Source: Bacillota bacterium (GTDB lineage Bacteria > Bacillota > Clostridia > Christensenellales > JAEXRW01). Taken from it: a stretch of DNA of 64,000 nucleotides. Positions 8,788 to 16,815 of the stretch are shown one piece after another (position 1 is the stretch's first letter; each line of letters starts with the position of its first letter). The notes under the pieces were generated by a model. That model did no database searches. It saw nothing but the letters and a program-made list of their open reading frames with translations, and was not told the DNA's origin. The stretch is taken from contig JAEXRW010000025.1 in assembly GCA_023454175.1 (NCBI GenBank), positions 434,001 to 498,000 on the forward strand, given 5' to 3'. Position numbers and translations under genes: made by a program.

Positions 8788-11175
8788 CTACTCGCTTAAT
8801 ATTATCTGTACCCGATTCTGGATCAGATCCGCCACCTCCTGCGCGCTCTTTTGCCCTGAAAAGAACGAGGGCAATTCTTCATCCAGGATTTTGTAGACGT
8901 TTTCGTCGGGTGCCACCAGTGTATTGAACTTGTCGAAGTTGACCGCTATGGCGTCGTACTGTTGGGCACTCAGTGGCTTTGCCTCGATCTCTTTGCCATT
9001 GATGTTGATGACCAGGCGGGATCCTTCCTTGCCCAGGGTACCAGCGGTCTTCAGCTGGTTCATTTTGGTCGCGTTCGCCTGCTTGTTCACGGGGAGGGCG
9101 TCGAAGCGCTGGTTCGACTGGATCTCGGTGGAAAGCAGGGTCTTGAGGAATTCCCACGCCATCTCCTTGTTGGGTGACGAGGCATTTATGCCGAACATCC
9201 CGCGCACATTGAATGTATATGCGCCGCTCTGCATAGAGGGCATGCAGGTCAGTTTCATGTCTTCGCCGATCAGTGCGCTGGCCATGGACAGTTCCTCCAG
9301 CCTGCGTATTTTTATGGGTATGAAGGCGATGCTCCCGTTGCCCACCTGTTCAAAATCCACCTGTTCTTCCAGGGTCTTGCCGCCCATCCGGCTGTCAGCT
9401 AACGTCTTGAAGTCGTTCAGGAGTTGGATGAATTCGGGGCTGTTGAATTTCGCGGTACGCGCGTTTTGGTCCACGAAATAGCTGTAGTTTTGATCCATGA
9501 AGTCTCCAAACGCTCGTAGCGCTTCCTCTTTTGGGAATGCAGCCATTCCGGTGGGAAGAGAATTAGCCAGGTGGAGGAATTCGCTCACTGTGGGTGTCTC
9601 CGAGGTAGGCATGTTGGCAGCCTTGCCCGTGAGCATCGTGTATTCGAAGGCTATGGGCAGGGTGTAAAGCTTGCCGTTTACCTTGCACGCGTCGAAGACG
9701 TTGGAGTAGTATTGGGACATGTCCATCCCGCTGTCTGTCATCATCTGGCCTATATCAGCGAGGATCCCTTTGTCGATGTATTTATAGTAGGGCAGATCGT
9801 CCAGCAGGAAGATGTCCGCGCTGTTTTGCGAGAGGATATCCGTGTTGAATTGCTGGATCAGCCCTGCGATATCCACATTCCCGGATTGCTTCATGCCGAT
9901 GATCTGGTTAACGTAGGACTTGACTTCGATCTTGTAGTCCGGGTGATCCGTCTGGAAGGTGCTTATGGCCTCGTTCACGATGGTGTTTTCCGATAGCCCA
10001 GCCAGCGTTATCACTTTTTTCTGCGGTACGGAGGATGCATCCACCAGCACCAGCCTGTCTATGCGGTCGGCTTTTGCATTCGAAAAGGACAGGGAAACGC
10101 CGTTGCCGCCTCCTTTCACCTGCATGCCGGAGGTTTGTCCCCCATGGATCGAGGAGATATAGATGGATCCCGCCCCGTCGATGGTATATCCCGAGATCTG
10201 GACTCCGCTGCCTCCGATGTTGAAATCCGTCAGTTTGATCAGCGCTTCGCCCGTCGTACCGTCCGTCTTGATGGGGTTGATCCCGTTTTCATTCAGGTAG
10301 AGGAGCCTTTTCCCGGCCTTGTCATACGCGAGCCAGTCCACGTTCATGAGGGGCGCGTTGATCTTTGCCGCCTCAGACCCGCTCTGGGTATCATAGGTTG
10401 TGAGCGTGGGTACGCCCTCGGCCATGGAGATCACCACGAGCTGTTCCTTCTCGTTCATGGTGATGATGTCCATCGCTCCCTGGCCGTAGGTGCGCACCTG
10501 CTTGCCTGTACTGTCATACTGCAATACACCCGCTTCCATGGTGCATAAGAATATACTTCCATCCGATGAAGCGGTAAATCCTGTGATCCCGGCTCCTTTC
10601 GGCGTCTCCGGGCCGTTGCCGCCGGATGTATTCACAGCTTTATTCACATCGCCGGATGTATTCCCTGCTTTATCCCCGTTGCCGGATGTGCTCCCCGTCT
10701 TATCCCCGTTGCCGGATGTATTCCCGCCTTTTCCCCCCTTGCCGCCGATCATCATTCCCCCTTGTGGCAGGTCGCTGATGGTCACTGTTTTCGAGGTCTT
10801 GCCGGTATTGTCCAGCACATGGACCTTCGCGGTGTTGTGGTCCGGAAAGGTCATTGCATAGGCCGTATCCTTGCCGTCCAATGTGAATTGCGTCACCGCG
10901 TCTTTTACGTCGGTTGTAATCTCGGCCTTCTTCTTACCGGATAGGTCATAAGTGGTCAGCGTCAATGCCGCCCCATTCACTTGGGATGCTACCACCAGCT
11001 CGCCTGCTGAATTGGTGACGGGCGGAAGCATACCGGTTCCGGTGCTGCCGTCAAAGTTCTGTTGTGCGTACACCTTGCCGGATGTGCTCTGTGCGCTTGA
11101 TGTGCCGTTCGAACACGCCGCCATCAGCACTGCCAGTACGGCTACAGTGAGAATTGTAATGATTCTTTTTAACAT
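8788..11175 (-). CDS. Lipoprotein: beta-propeller-like N-terminus fused to ABC solute-binding protein
   Basis: A 795-residue lipoprotein. The true start is ATG 11175 (GGAGG about 9 bases upstream), giving a signal peptide ending in the lipobox LAVLMAAC. Residues ~30-390 look like repeated beta-sheet blades (TLTTYDLSGKKKAEI, LLYLNENGINPIKTDG, GSIYISSIHG), interrupted by a Gly/Asn/Ser/Thr linker with tandem NTSGNGDK-like repeats at about 10620-10735. From about residue 410 (VITLAGLSENTIVNEAISTF) a family 1 extracellular solute-binding domain follows, so the protein should capture a carbohydrate for the two permeases upstream (15077, 16006). It is last in the operon 16006 to 8788. A propeller fused to a binding protein is uncommon; the propeller might bind a polymer or a partner. 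Confidence 0.8.
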   Translation of the reverse strand: MLKRIITILTVAVLAVLMAACSNGTSSAQSTSGKVYAQQNFDGSTGTGMLPPVTNSAGELVVASQVNGAALTLTTYDLSGKKKAEITTDVKDAVTQFTLDGKDTAYAMTFPDHNTAKVHVLDNTGKTSKTVTISDLPQGGMMIGGKGGKGGNTSGNGDKTGSTSGNGDKAGNTSGDVNKAVNTSGGNGPETPKGAGITGFTASSDGSIFLCTMEAGVLQYDSTGKQVRTYGQGAMDIITMNEKEQLVVISMAEGVPTLTTYDTQSGSEAAKINAPLMNVDWLAYDKAGKRLLYLNENGINPIKTDGTTGEALIKLTDFNIGGSGVQISGYTIDGAGSIYISSIHGGQTSGMQVKGGGNGVSLSFSNAKADRIDRLVLVDASSVPQKKVITLAGLSENTIVNEAISTFQTDHPDYKIEVKSYVNQIIGMKQSGNVDIAGLIQQFNTDILSQNSADIFLLDDLPYYKYIDKGILADIGQMMTDSGMDMSQYYSNVFDACKVNGKLYTLPIAFEYTMLTGKAANMPTSETPTVSEFLHLANSLPTGMAAFPKEEALRAFGDFMDQNYSYFVDQNARTAKFNSPEFIQLLNDFKTLADSRMGGKTLEEQVDFEQVGNGSIAFIPIKIRRLEELSMASALIGEDMKLTCMPSMQSGAYTFNVRGMFGINASSPNKEMAWEFLKTLLSTEIQSNQRFDALPVNKQANATKMNQLKTAGTLGKEGSRLVININGKEIEAKPLSAQQYDAIAVNFDKFNTLVAPDENVYKILDEELPSFFSGQKSAQEVADLIQNRVQIILSE

Positions 11176-11221
11176 GGTAACAAACCTCCGCATAGTTCTG
11201 TGGGAAAATATATGGTAGGGT

Positions 11222-12679
11222 TCATGCGCATTGGCTGTCCTCGGTGGGTTCAGCAGTCTCCGCATTTGCCTCTTTCTCGCTTCGATGGAAGAGTCCGCTG
11301 ATCTCGTCATGGTAAAGCCGCTTCACCGCCCACAGGCTCAGTCCCAACCCTATCAGTACGGCTGTCCCTGTTGGCATGTATACCTGCAACCCCAGGATTC
11401 CGTCTATGAGGCAGGAGGCAGCCGCGGCAATCAGGATATCGACCCATATCGACAATAGGTCGTACCCGCCCGATTTCCATCCCTTCAGCCTCTTGCCGGC
11501 GGGTTCAGCCTCCCGGATATCTTTCAATAACCTTAGGCCCAGCGCGTAGACCGCCATGCCCGCCAGTGCCAGGGCATTCATCCAGCCGGATATTTGCATC
11601 ACCTTGTCGTGGGCGATATCCCAGGGTGCCGGCAGGTAGACCCGCGCTGCGTTGGCCGCCTGCGCCTCCGACTGGATCAGGTTTTTGTAGAAATCCAGGT
11701 CGATCCACGAGCCAGGGATATACCGTGCCGGCAGGTAAAAGCGGAAGTCTGCCAGCAGCCACAGGCAGTACGCCAACCCCGCCCCGGTGATGCACACCAG
11801 GAGCATCCTGGTTATCCGCCATAGCACGGGTTTCCAGGCCTCCCGGAAATACCGTTCCCTTGCAAAGCGCCATGTCCCCCGTCCCATGCCTGTGATGATC
11901 TGCACCGCCATGAAGATGATCTGGATCGTCAGGATGGCTGCCATAGTCGCAAGAGGAACCCCTGATACCTCCGCGTCCAAAATGCCGCGCTCTGTGATAT
12001 CCGTGAATAGGAAGCTGGGAGCAGCCTTGCCCTGCGCGCTGAATGCATTTTTGACTGTCTGCAGGTTCTTCCCCGCCACCGCTCCGGGCAGTTCCGCTTC
12101 CATGCCCGCTATCGGTATCGAGCCAAGCGGGTCGTAAGGGATGTATGCCCTCCCCACCCCGTTTCCTGATAGCAGTCCGGGCAGGGACGTATCCGTATCG
12201 CATATGCCTGTGACCGTATAGGTCTTGTCCAGGAAATCCAGCGTCATGCCGATCGCGTTCAACGTTCCGAAAAGCTGCCATGCCAGCCCTTTATCCAGCA
12301 CTACGGCGTTATCCGGAGCGTTATCGTCGGGCAGGAAGCTTCCGTAAAGCATTCTGACGGGGTGGAACTGGACGAACGATCCGCCCACCGCATAGATGTC
12401 CGCCTGGACGTTGCGCATGTCTGTGGATACCTGCCCCCGTATATCCCCCCAAAAGGCTGCGGATGACTTCAGGGTGTCCGATATGTTTGTTATGTCCTCT
12501 TCCGTCAGCTTCATGGCGGGCGTCGAGCCGGTGGACAGGACGGATACGGCGACCACGTCCTCACTGGATGGGTAACCTGGGTCCGCGGCATGGGCAAATG
12601 CACCGCCTGTCAGGATGCCTGTCACCGTCATCAGGATGCCGATGAGAAGGATCAGCCTTCTTCTACGTATGGTTTTCAT
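11222..12679 (-). CDS. MacB/FtsX-like ABC transporter membrane protein
   Basis: A 485-residue membrane protein. ATG 12679 is chosen because AAGGAGG lies about 6 bases upstream. The N-terminal hydrophobic segment (LILLIGILMTVTGILTG) is followed by an extracytoplasmic region resembling the MacB periplasmic core (FHPVRMLYGSFL, NAVVLDKGLAWQLFGT, YTVTGICDTD). After this come several transmembrane segments (MAAILTIQIIFMAVQIITGM; LLVCITGAGLAYCLWLLADF; ISGWMNALALAGMAVYALGL; IWVDILIAAAASCLIDGIL; TGTAVLIGLGLSLWAVKRL). MacB-class proteins act in tripartite export or mechanotransmission with an ATPase and an HlyD-type adaptor. The adaptor is next door (12710) but no ATPase is in this operon, and no ATPase domain is fused here. 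Confidence 0.65.
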   Translation of the reverse strand: MKTIRRRRLILLIGILMTVTGILTGGAFAHAADPGYPSSEDVVAVSVLSTGSTPAMKLTEEDITNISDTLKSSAAFWGDIRGQVSTDMRNVQADIYAVGGSFVQFHPVRMLYGSFLPDDNAPDNAVVLDKGLAWQLFGTLNAIGMTLDFLDKTYTVTGICDTDTSLPGLLSGNGVGRAYIPYDPLGSIPIAGMEAELPGAVAGKNLQTVKNAFSAQGKAAPSFLFTDITERGILDAEVSGVPLATMAAILTIQIIFMAVQIITGMGRGTWRFARERYFREAWKPVLWRITRMLLVCITGAGLAYCLWLLADFRFYLPARYIPGSWIDLDFYKNLIQSEAQAANAARVYLPAPWDIAHDKVMQISGWMNALALAGMAVYALGLRLLKDIREAEPAGKRLKGWKSGGYDLLSIWVDILIAAAASCLIDGILGLQVYMPTGTAVLIGLGLSLWAVKRLYHDEISGLFHRSEKEANAETAEPTEDSQCA

Positions 12680-12709
12680 ACCGGACCTCCTTTCCAAAAC
12701 ATCTTTCGA

Positions 12710-14011
12710 CTATTGGATGCGTGCCGTGTCCCCGTCGCCAACGGGCTTGTCACTGCTGGTCACCACCCGGTCCCTCGGGGAGATCGGTCCCGATATGGCC
12801 GATGTGAAAGCATCATAGTCCACGACCGTTACGTTCACGCGCCGCAGTACGGTCTGCTTCCCCAGCGGCGTACTCTTCTCCTCCGCCACCAACACGAAAT
12901 ACCCCAGACCGTCTTCCCTTATGGCGCCGTTCGGCAGTGTCATTTCATAGCCTCCCGTATTCTGTGTGTAGCGGATATCCCCTGCTTGGTTGGGCTGCAC
13001 GTTTACAGCTGTGATATCCTGCGCCGTGGTATCCAGATAGAGGGTCATCGTCTGCCCTGGATGCGCCGCGCTGTCCCGTTTCTCCCGGAGTGTCCCCAGT
13101 ATTATCTTGGAGGTGCCCGATAAGTGGATATCCATCTTCGCCTGCGCGGGGATGATTTCCGCGTCGTCGTTGGAAATGTCCGCAGTAAATTCCAGCCCCT
13201 GTGTCGTATCCAGCAGCGCCATTACGGGCTGGTTGGGCGAGGCCATGCCCCCTTCCTGCACGTTCACCTGCTGCACGCGCCCGGCGATGGGTGCTGTGAC
13301 CTTTCCCCCGCTGTCCGCCAGCGCCTGCAGGGTATCCACCTTCTCCTGCTGCGCTGCGATGTCCAGATCCATGTTCGCCAGGTCCAGCTGGTTGGACTGT
13401 TTCTGCCTGGAGTCTTGTGTCCTGGCATGGGAAAGTTGGCTCGATTTGATGGCATAATCGTTTCTCGCGTTGTTCAGCGCCTGCTGGGCCACCGCCAGCT
13501 GCTTCGCGTCCGCAGTCCCCGCGTCGAACTGGGCTTTGACGGTGTCATACTCCGCCTGCGCCGCACCCAGCCTCGACTTGGCTTCGTCAGCCGCGACCTT
13601 CATCTGCGTATAGTCCTGCGCGTTATAGCTCAGGGCAGTCCGTTTCCGGTTGTTTTTCATCTTGGCCAGTGTATCCTTCTCCGCATTCAGTTGTTCGGCT
13701 AGCGCGACCATATCAAATGTCAGCAGCGTATCCCCCGGGTTCACCGTGTCCCCGGCCACCACCGGGATCGCCGCCACCTTGCAGTCTATGTCCACGTTCA
13801 CCGGCACGCCCGATTTAGGCGCGAATGTCCCGACTGCATTGACCACCTTCTGCAGCGAAGCCGAGATTGGCGTGCTCACACTCACCTTTGGCAGCGAGAT
13901 GTTGCTGATGGTCGCGGAAAAGAAGGTCAATAGCAGCATTACCACCACAAATCCGATGATGAGCCGCCGTATTGTCTTCTTCCGGTTTTTCGCTGTTTCT
14001 TCATTCCCCAT
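12710..14011 (-). CDS. HlyD/MacA-type membrane fusion (adaptor) protein
   Basis: A 433-residue protein with one N-terminal transmembrane helix (LIIGFVVVMLLLTFF), a first half-lipoyl segment (CKVAAIPVVAGDTVNPGDTL), a long alpha-helical hairpin rich in Ala, Gln and Lys (about residues 110-250), a second half-lipoyl segment (VTAPIAGRVQQVNVQEGG) and a beta-barrel-like C-terminus. This is the standard order of periplasmic adaptor proteins. It sits between the two sugar permeases and the MacB-like protein, so it probably pairs with the MacB-like protein at 11222. Start ATG 14011 is preferred over an upstream in-frame codon at 14026 that adds five residues. Confidence 0.8.
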   Translation of the reverse strand: MGNEETAKNRKKTIRRLIIGFVVVMLLLTFFSATISNISLPKVSVSTPISASLQKVVNAVGTFAPKSGVPVNVDIDCKVAAIPVVAGDTVNPGDTLLTFDMVALAEQLNAEKDTLAKMKNNRKRTALSYNAQDYTQMKVAADEAKSRLGAAQAEYDTVKAQFDAGTADAKQLAVAQQALNNARNDYAIKSSQLSHARTQDSRQKQSNQLDLANMDLDIAAQQEKVDTLQALADSGGKVTAPIAGRVQQVNVQEGGMASPNQPVMALLDTTQGLEFTADISNDDAEIIPAQAKMDIHLSGTSKIILGTLREKRDSAAHPGQTMTLYLDTTAQDITAVNVQPNQAGDIRYTQNTGGYEMTLPNGAIREDGLGYFVLVAEEKSTPLGKQTVLRRVNVTVVDYDAFTSAISGPISPRDRVVTSSDKPVGDGDTARIQ

Positions 14012-14150
14012 ATCGCCCAACCTCACTCTTGTCTCTATGTTTCTTCCCGAAGGGAAAGGGTATTGGATGAGCCTGTAGGCTCTGTATCTGTTAACTGTTT
14101 AATCTTGCAGGGAAACTGTCAACTATCCACTGCCAGCTATCAGCTTCCAA

Positions 14151-15077
14151 CTACTCCCGAATATTGGTCAGCTGTATGCCCTCCACGAGGTGGTTCTCCC
14201 CGTAAAGGAAGACCAGTATGATCGGCAGCATGAAAAGTGCCGACGCCGCAAAGGCCACCCCCAGCGAACCCGCATTGATCTTGGAGAGGTACAATGACAG
14301 TGGCTGCAGGTTGGCGTCCTTGAGGAATACCAGCGGCTGCTCGATCATTCCCCAGTTGTCGATGAAAGAGAGGATGACCAGCGATGCCAGCGCCGGCTTG
14401 CATAGCGGCAGCACGATCTTGAAAAAGATCTTGACGTACCCCGCCCCATCGATCTTCGCCGCCTCGATGCATTCCCTTGGGATGTGCCCCATGAATTGGC
14501 GCAGGAGGAATACGCCGAATGTCGTGAATATGCCTGGGAAAATGATCGCCGCGTAATTACCCAGTATCCCCAACGCATCCGCCATCAGGTAGTTGGGCAC
14601 CAGCGTCACCTGGAAAGGCATGAGCATCGTGATGAGGTAAATGGCGAATACCGCGTTCTTCCCTGGAAATCTGAACATCGTGAAGGCGTACGCCGCCAGT
14701 GCTCCGATAGCCATCTGCCCGAGGATGATGGGAAGCACGAGCTTTACGGAGTTCCAAAACATCATCAGGAACCCGGTGTTACCGATGAGGACCGAGTAGT
14801 ACTGGTCTGCCGAGACCACGTCGGGGATGAGCTTGGCGTCCGCGTACTGGCTTTCGTTCCGCTCTAAGGAGCCATTGTTGTTGATTGGTCCGTAGTTCTC
14901 TGTGATCTCGCTCTCGCTCATGAAGGAGTCGGTGAATGTCATCACCACCGGGAAGATGAAAGCCAGCGCCAGCAGCCACAGCAGGATTCCGAGGATGATA
15001 TATTTTTTTGTGATCTTGCGGGGTACCCTGTAGCAGGCTCCCTTGCCCCCGCGCTTTTTTAGGATACCCTCGCTCAT
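14151..15077 (-). CDS. Carbohydrate ABC transporter permease (MalG-like)
   Basis: A 308-residue inner-membrane permease with six predicted membrane helices. The cytoplasmic EAA loop reads ECIEAAKIDGAGYVKIFFKIVLPLCKP in pieces (EAAKIDGAG, then IVLPLCKPAL), the docking site for an MsmK/MalK-type ATPase. The start ATG 15077 overlaps the stop of the upstream permease as ATGA, implying translational coupling. No ATPase is encoded here; the MsmK-like ATPase at 31700 could serve this importer, as shared ATPases are known for this family. Confidence 0.88.
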   Translation of the reverse strand: MSEGILKKRGGKGACYRVPRKITKKYIILGILLWLLALAFIFPVVMTFTDSFMSESEITENYGPINNNGSLERNESQYADAKLIPDVVSADQYYSVLIGNTGFLMMFWNSVKLVLPIILGQMAIGALAAYAFTMFRFPGKNAVFAIYLITMLMPFQVTLVPNYLMADALGILGNYAAIIFPGIFTTFGVFLLRQFMGHIPRECIEAAKIDGAGYVKIFFKIVLPLCKPALASLVILSFIDNWGMIEQPLVFLKDANLQPLSLYLSKINAGSLGVAFAASALFMLPIILVFLYGENHLVEGIQLTNIRE

Positions 15078-16006
15078 GACCCTTTGCCCTCCCTCTTGCC
15101 CGCCGAGCGTTTCCGAAGGTATACGAAAAGCCCTGCGATCAGCGTTACAGCGATGGCCATGATGAAGGCTGCGCTCGTGAGCTTCTGGTAATCCAGGGAG
15201 GTAAAGGCGTTGTTCATGAAATGCTGCAATGTATAGATACTGTCGTGCGGGTAGCTCCCCGCCAGCAGGTACACCTCGCGAAACACCTTGAAGGAGTTGA
15301 TCACCGACATGACCGTCACGAAAAATGTGGTGGGTAACAGTGCCGGCCACGTGACGTGGCGGAATTTCTGGATCGCGTTTGCCCCGTCCATATCCGCCGC
15401 CTCCAGGCATTCCTTCGGCACCGTGCTCAGACCCGCCAGGAAAAGCACCATGTTATACCCCACGTTCTTCCACAGGTACAGCAGCATCACGATGTAGCGC
15501 GCCCAATCGGATTTCAGCCAGTCCACCGGTGAAGCCCCCATGGATGTCAGCAGCCCGTTCAGCGCGCCGTTGTTGTCGAAGAGCACCTGGAACACGAGCA
15601 CGACAGATGCTACGGGTATGACCAATGGGCTGATGAAAAGCGTTCGCAACGCCCTTTTCCCGATGACCGGTTTGTTCAGCGCCATTGCCAGCAGCAGGGA
15701 GAGCACCACCGCGAGTGGTGTGCCGATGCCTGTGAAGATCACGGTGTTGAACGCAGCCTTGCCGAATGCGGCGTTGGATAAAAGTGATATGTAATTCTGC
15801 AGCCAGACGATATGCCCGTTCACCGGGCTGGAGAAAAGCGACATCCCGAAGGATTCCAAGAAAGGCGCCCCGTAAAAGAGGAGGAACCCGGCCAGGCTCG
15901 GGAAAAGGAACATCAGCGCGATCCCGGCATCCCGTTTTGAAAAAGTTGCCTTTCTTTTTTTCAGCGCGCGCCCCGTGCGTACCGGCATGGCCCGCATCCC
16001 CTGCAT
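15074..16006 (-). CDS. Carbohydrate ABC transporter permease (MalF-like)
   Basis: A 310-residue permease, first gene of the operon. Membrane helices start at GIALMFLFPSLAGFLLFYG. The EAA motif is ECLEAADMDGANAIQKF followed by HVTWPALLPT. ATG 16006 has GGAGG 6 bases upstream and is preferred over more distal starts up to 16054. With the permease at 14151 it forms the heterodimer of a family 1 sugar importer whose binding protein is the propeller-fused lipoprotein at 8788. The divergent two-component system at 16140 and the palindrome between them suggest regulation. Confidence 0.88.
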   Translation of the reverse strand: MQGMRAMPVRTGRALKKRKATFSKRDAGIALMFLFPSLAGFLLFYGAPFLESFGMSLFSSPVNGHIVWLQNYISLLSNAAFGKAAFNTVIFTGIGTPLAVVLSLLLAMALNKPVIGKRALRTLFISPLVIPVASVVLVFQVLFDNNGALNGLLTSMGASPVDWLKSDWARYIVMLLYLWKNVGYNMVLFLAGLSTVPKECLEAADMDGANAIQKFRHVTWPALLPTTFFVTVMSVINSFKVFREVYLLAGSYPHDSIYTLQHFMNNAFTSLDYQKLTSAAFIMAIAVTLIAGLFVYLRKRSAGKREGKGS

Positions 16007-16064
16007 ATCCAGCCTCCAATGGTGTATTTCCCATATCTCCGTTATCGCAATCATCGCACAGTTG

Positions 16065-16102
16065 TCTTGAAACTCCCTTGAAAAATCAAGATATTTTCAA
16101 GG
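16065..16102. promoter_or_regulatory. Candidate response-regulator operator between divergent operons
   Basis: CTTGAAA occurs at 16066 and again 11 bases later at 16077, the spacing typical of OmpR-family direct repeats. The second copy is also the left arm of an inverted repeat, CCTTGAAAA (16076-16084) and TTTTCAAGG (16094-16102) with a 9-base centre. It sits between the permease operon start (16006) and the OmpR-type regulator start (16140), so both could be controlled here. Confidence 0.5.
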
Positions 16103-16139
16103 CAGTGGTGTTATACTTGCGTTAAACAGAGGTGGTTGC

Positions 16140-16814
16140 ATGCGGATTTTGCTGGTTGAAGACGATAAATGGCTGGTCAATGCGCTGGTATACCAGCTGA
16201 AAAAAGAGAACTATGCCGTCGATGCCGCACTGGATGGCGAGACGGGCTGCTATCTTGCATTACAGAACGACTATGACCTCGTTCTTTTGGACCGCATGCT
16301 GCCCAAAATGGATGGCATAGAGATTTTGAGGCGTATCCGAAATAGCGGCAGACAATATCCTGTTTTGTTCATCACCGCAAGGGATACGATTGAGGACCGG
16401 GTGGACGGGCTGGATGCCGGCGCGGATGATTATCTTGTCAAGCCTTTCGATAAAAAGGAGATGCTCGCCCGTATCAGGGCGCTTTGCCGCAGGCCTGTTT
16501 CCGTCAATGCGGATGAAAGAATCACGGTTGGCCGCCTGGTTTTGGACCCACATTCTGCAGAGTTATGCTATGGAGAAGTGAATGTGGAATTGACGCCCCG
16601 CGAGATGCACCTGATGGAGCTGCTTATGCGCCACCAGGGACAAGTGCTTCCAAGGGAAACGATATTAGACCGTGTATGGGGGCCGCTGGATTGTGTGGAG
16701 CCCGGCAATATCGACAGCTACATTCATTTTCTCAGGAAAAAGCTGCAGGGTTTGAATGCACCCTACGCCATCCGCACCCTGCGCGGTCTGGGTTACCGTT
16801 TGGAGAGGGAGTAA
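16140..16814 (+). CDS. OmpR/PhoB-family response regulator
   Basis: A 224-residue response regulator. The receiver domain has the acidic pair EDD near the N-terminus, the phospho-acceptor Asp in LVLLDRMLPKMDG (about 51), the Thr in FITARDT and the Lys in YLVKPFDKKEM. The C-terminal winged helix is typical (ELTPREMHLMELLMRHQGQVL; IDSYIHFLRKKLQ; IRTLRGLGYRL). Start ATG 16140 has AGAGGTGG 4 bases upstream. One base separates its stop from the kinase gene start, so they are co-transcribed. It probably controls the divergent ABC/MacAB-like operon through the palindrome upstream. Confidence 0.9.
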   Translation: MRILLVEDDKWLVNALVYQLKKENYAVDAALDGETGCYLALQNDYDLVLLDRMLPKMDGIEILRRIRNSGRQYPVLFITARDTIEDRVDGLDAGADDYLVKPFDKKEMLARIRALCRRPVSVNADERITVGRLVLDPHSAELCYGEVNVELTPREMHLMELLMRHQGQVLPRETILDRVWGPLDCVEPGNIDSYIHFLRKKLQGLNAPYAIRTLRGLGYRLERE

Positions 16815-16815
16815 A

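Noticed and set aside
10620..10735. CRISPR-like array because of regular short repeats
   Set aside because: The repeats are in frame within the lipoprotein gene and encode an NTSGNGDK-type linker; there are no spacers of constant length.
11505..12281. Minus-strand open frame of 258 codons overlapping the MacB-like gene in another frame
   Set aside because: The composition (Gly, His, Arg, Asp rich) is that of an out-of-frame reading of a GC-rich gene; the MacB-like frame has membrane helices and a good start.
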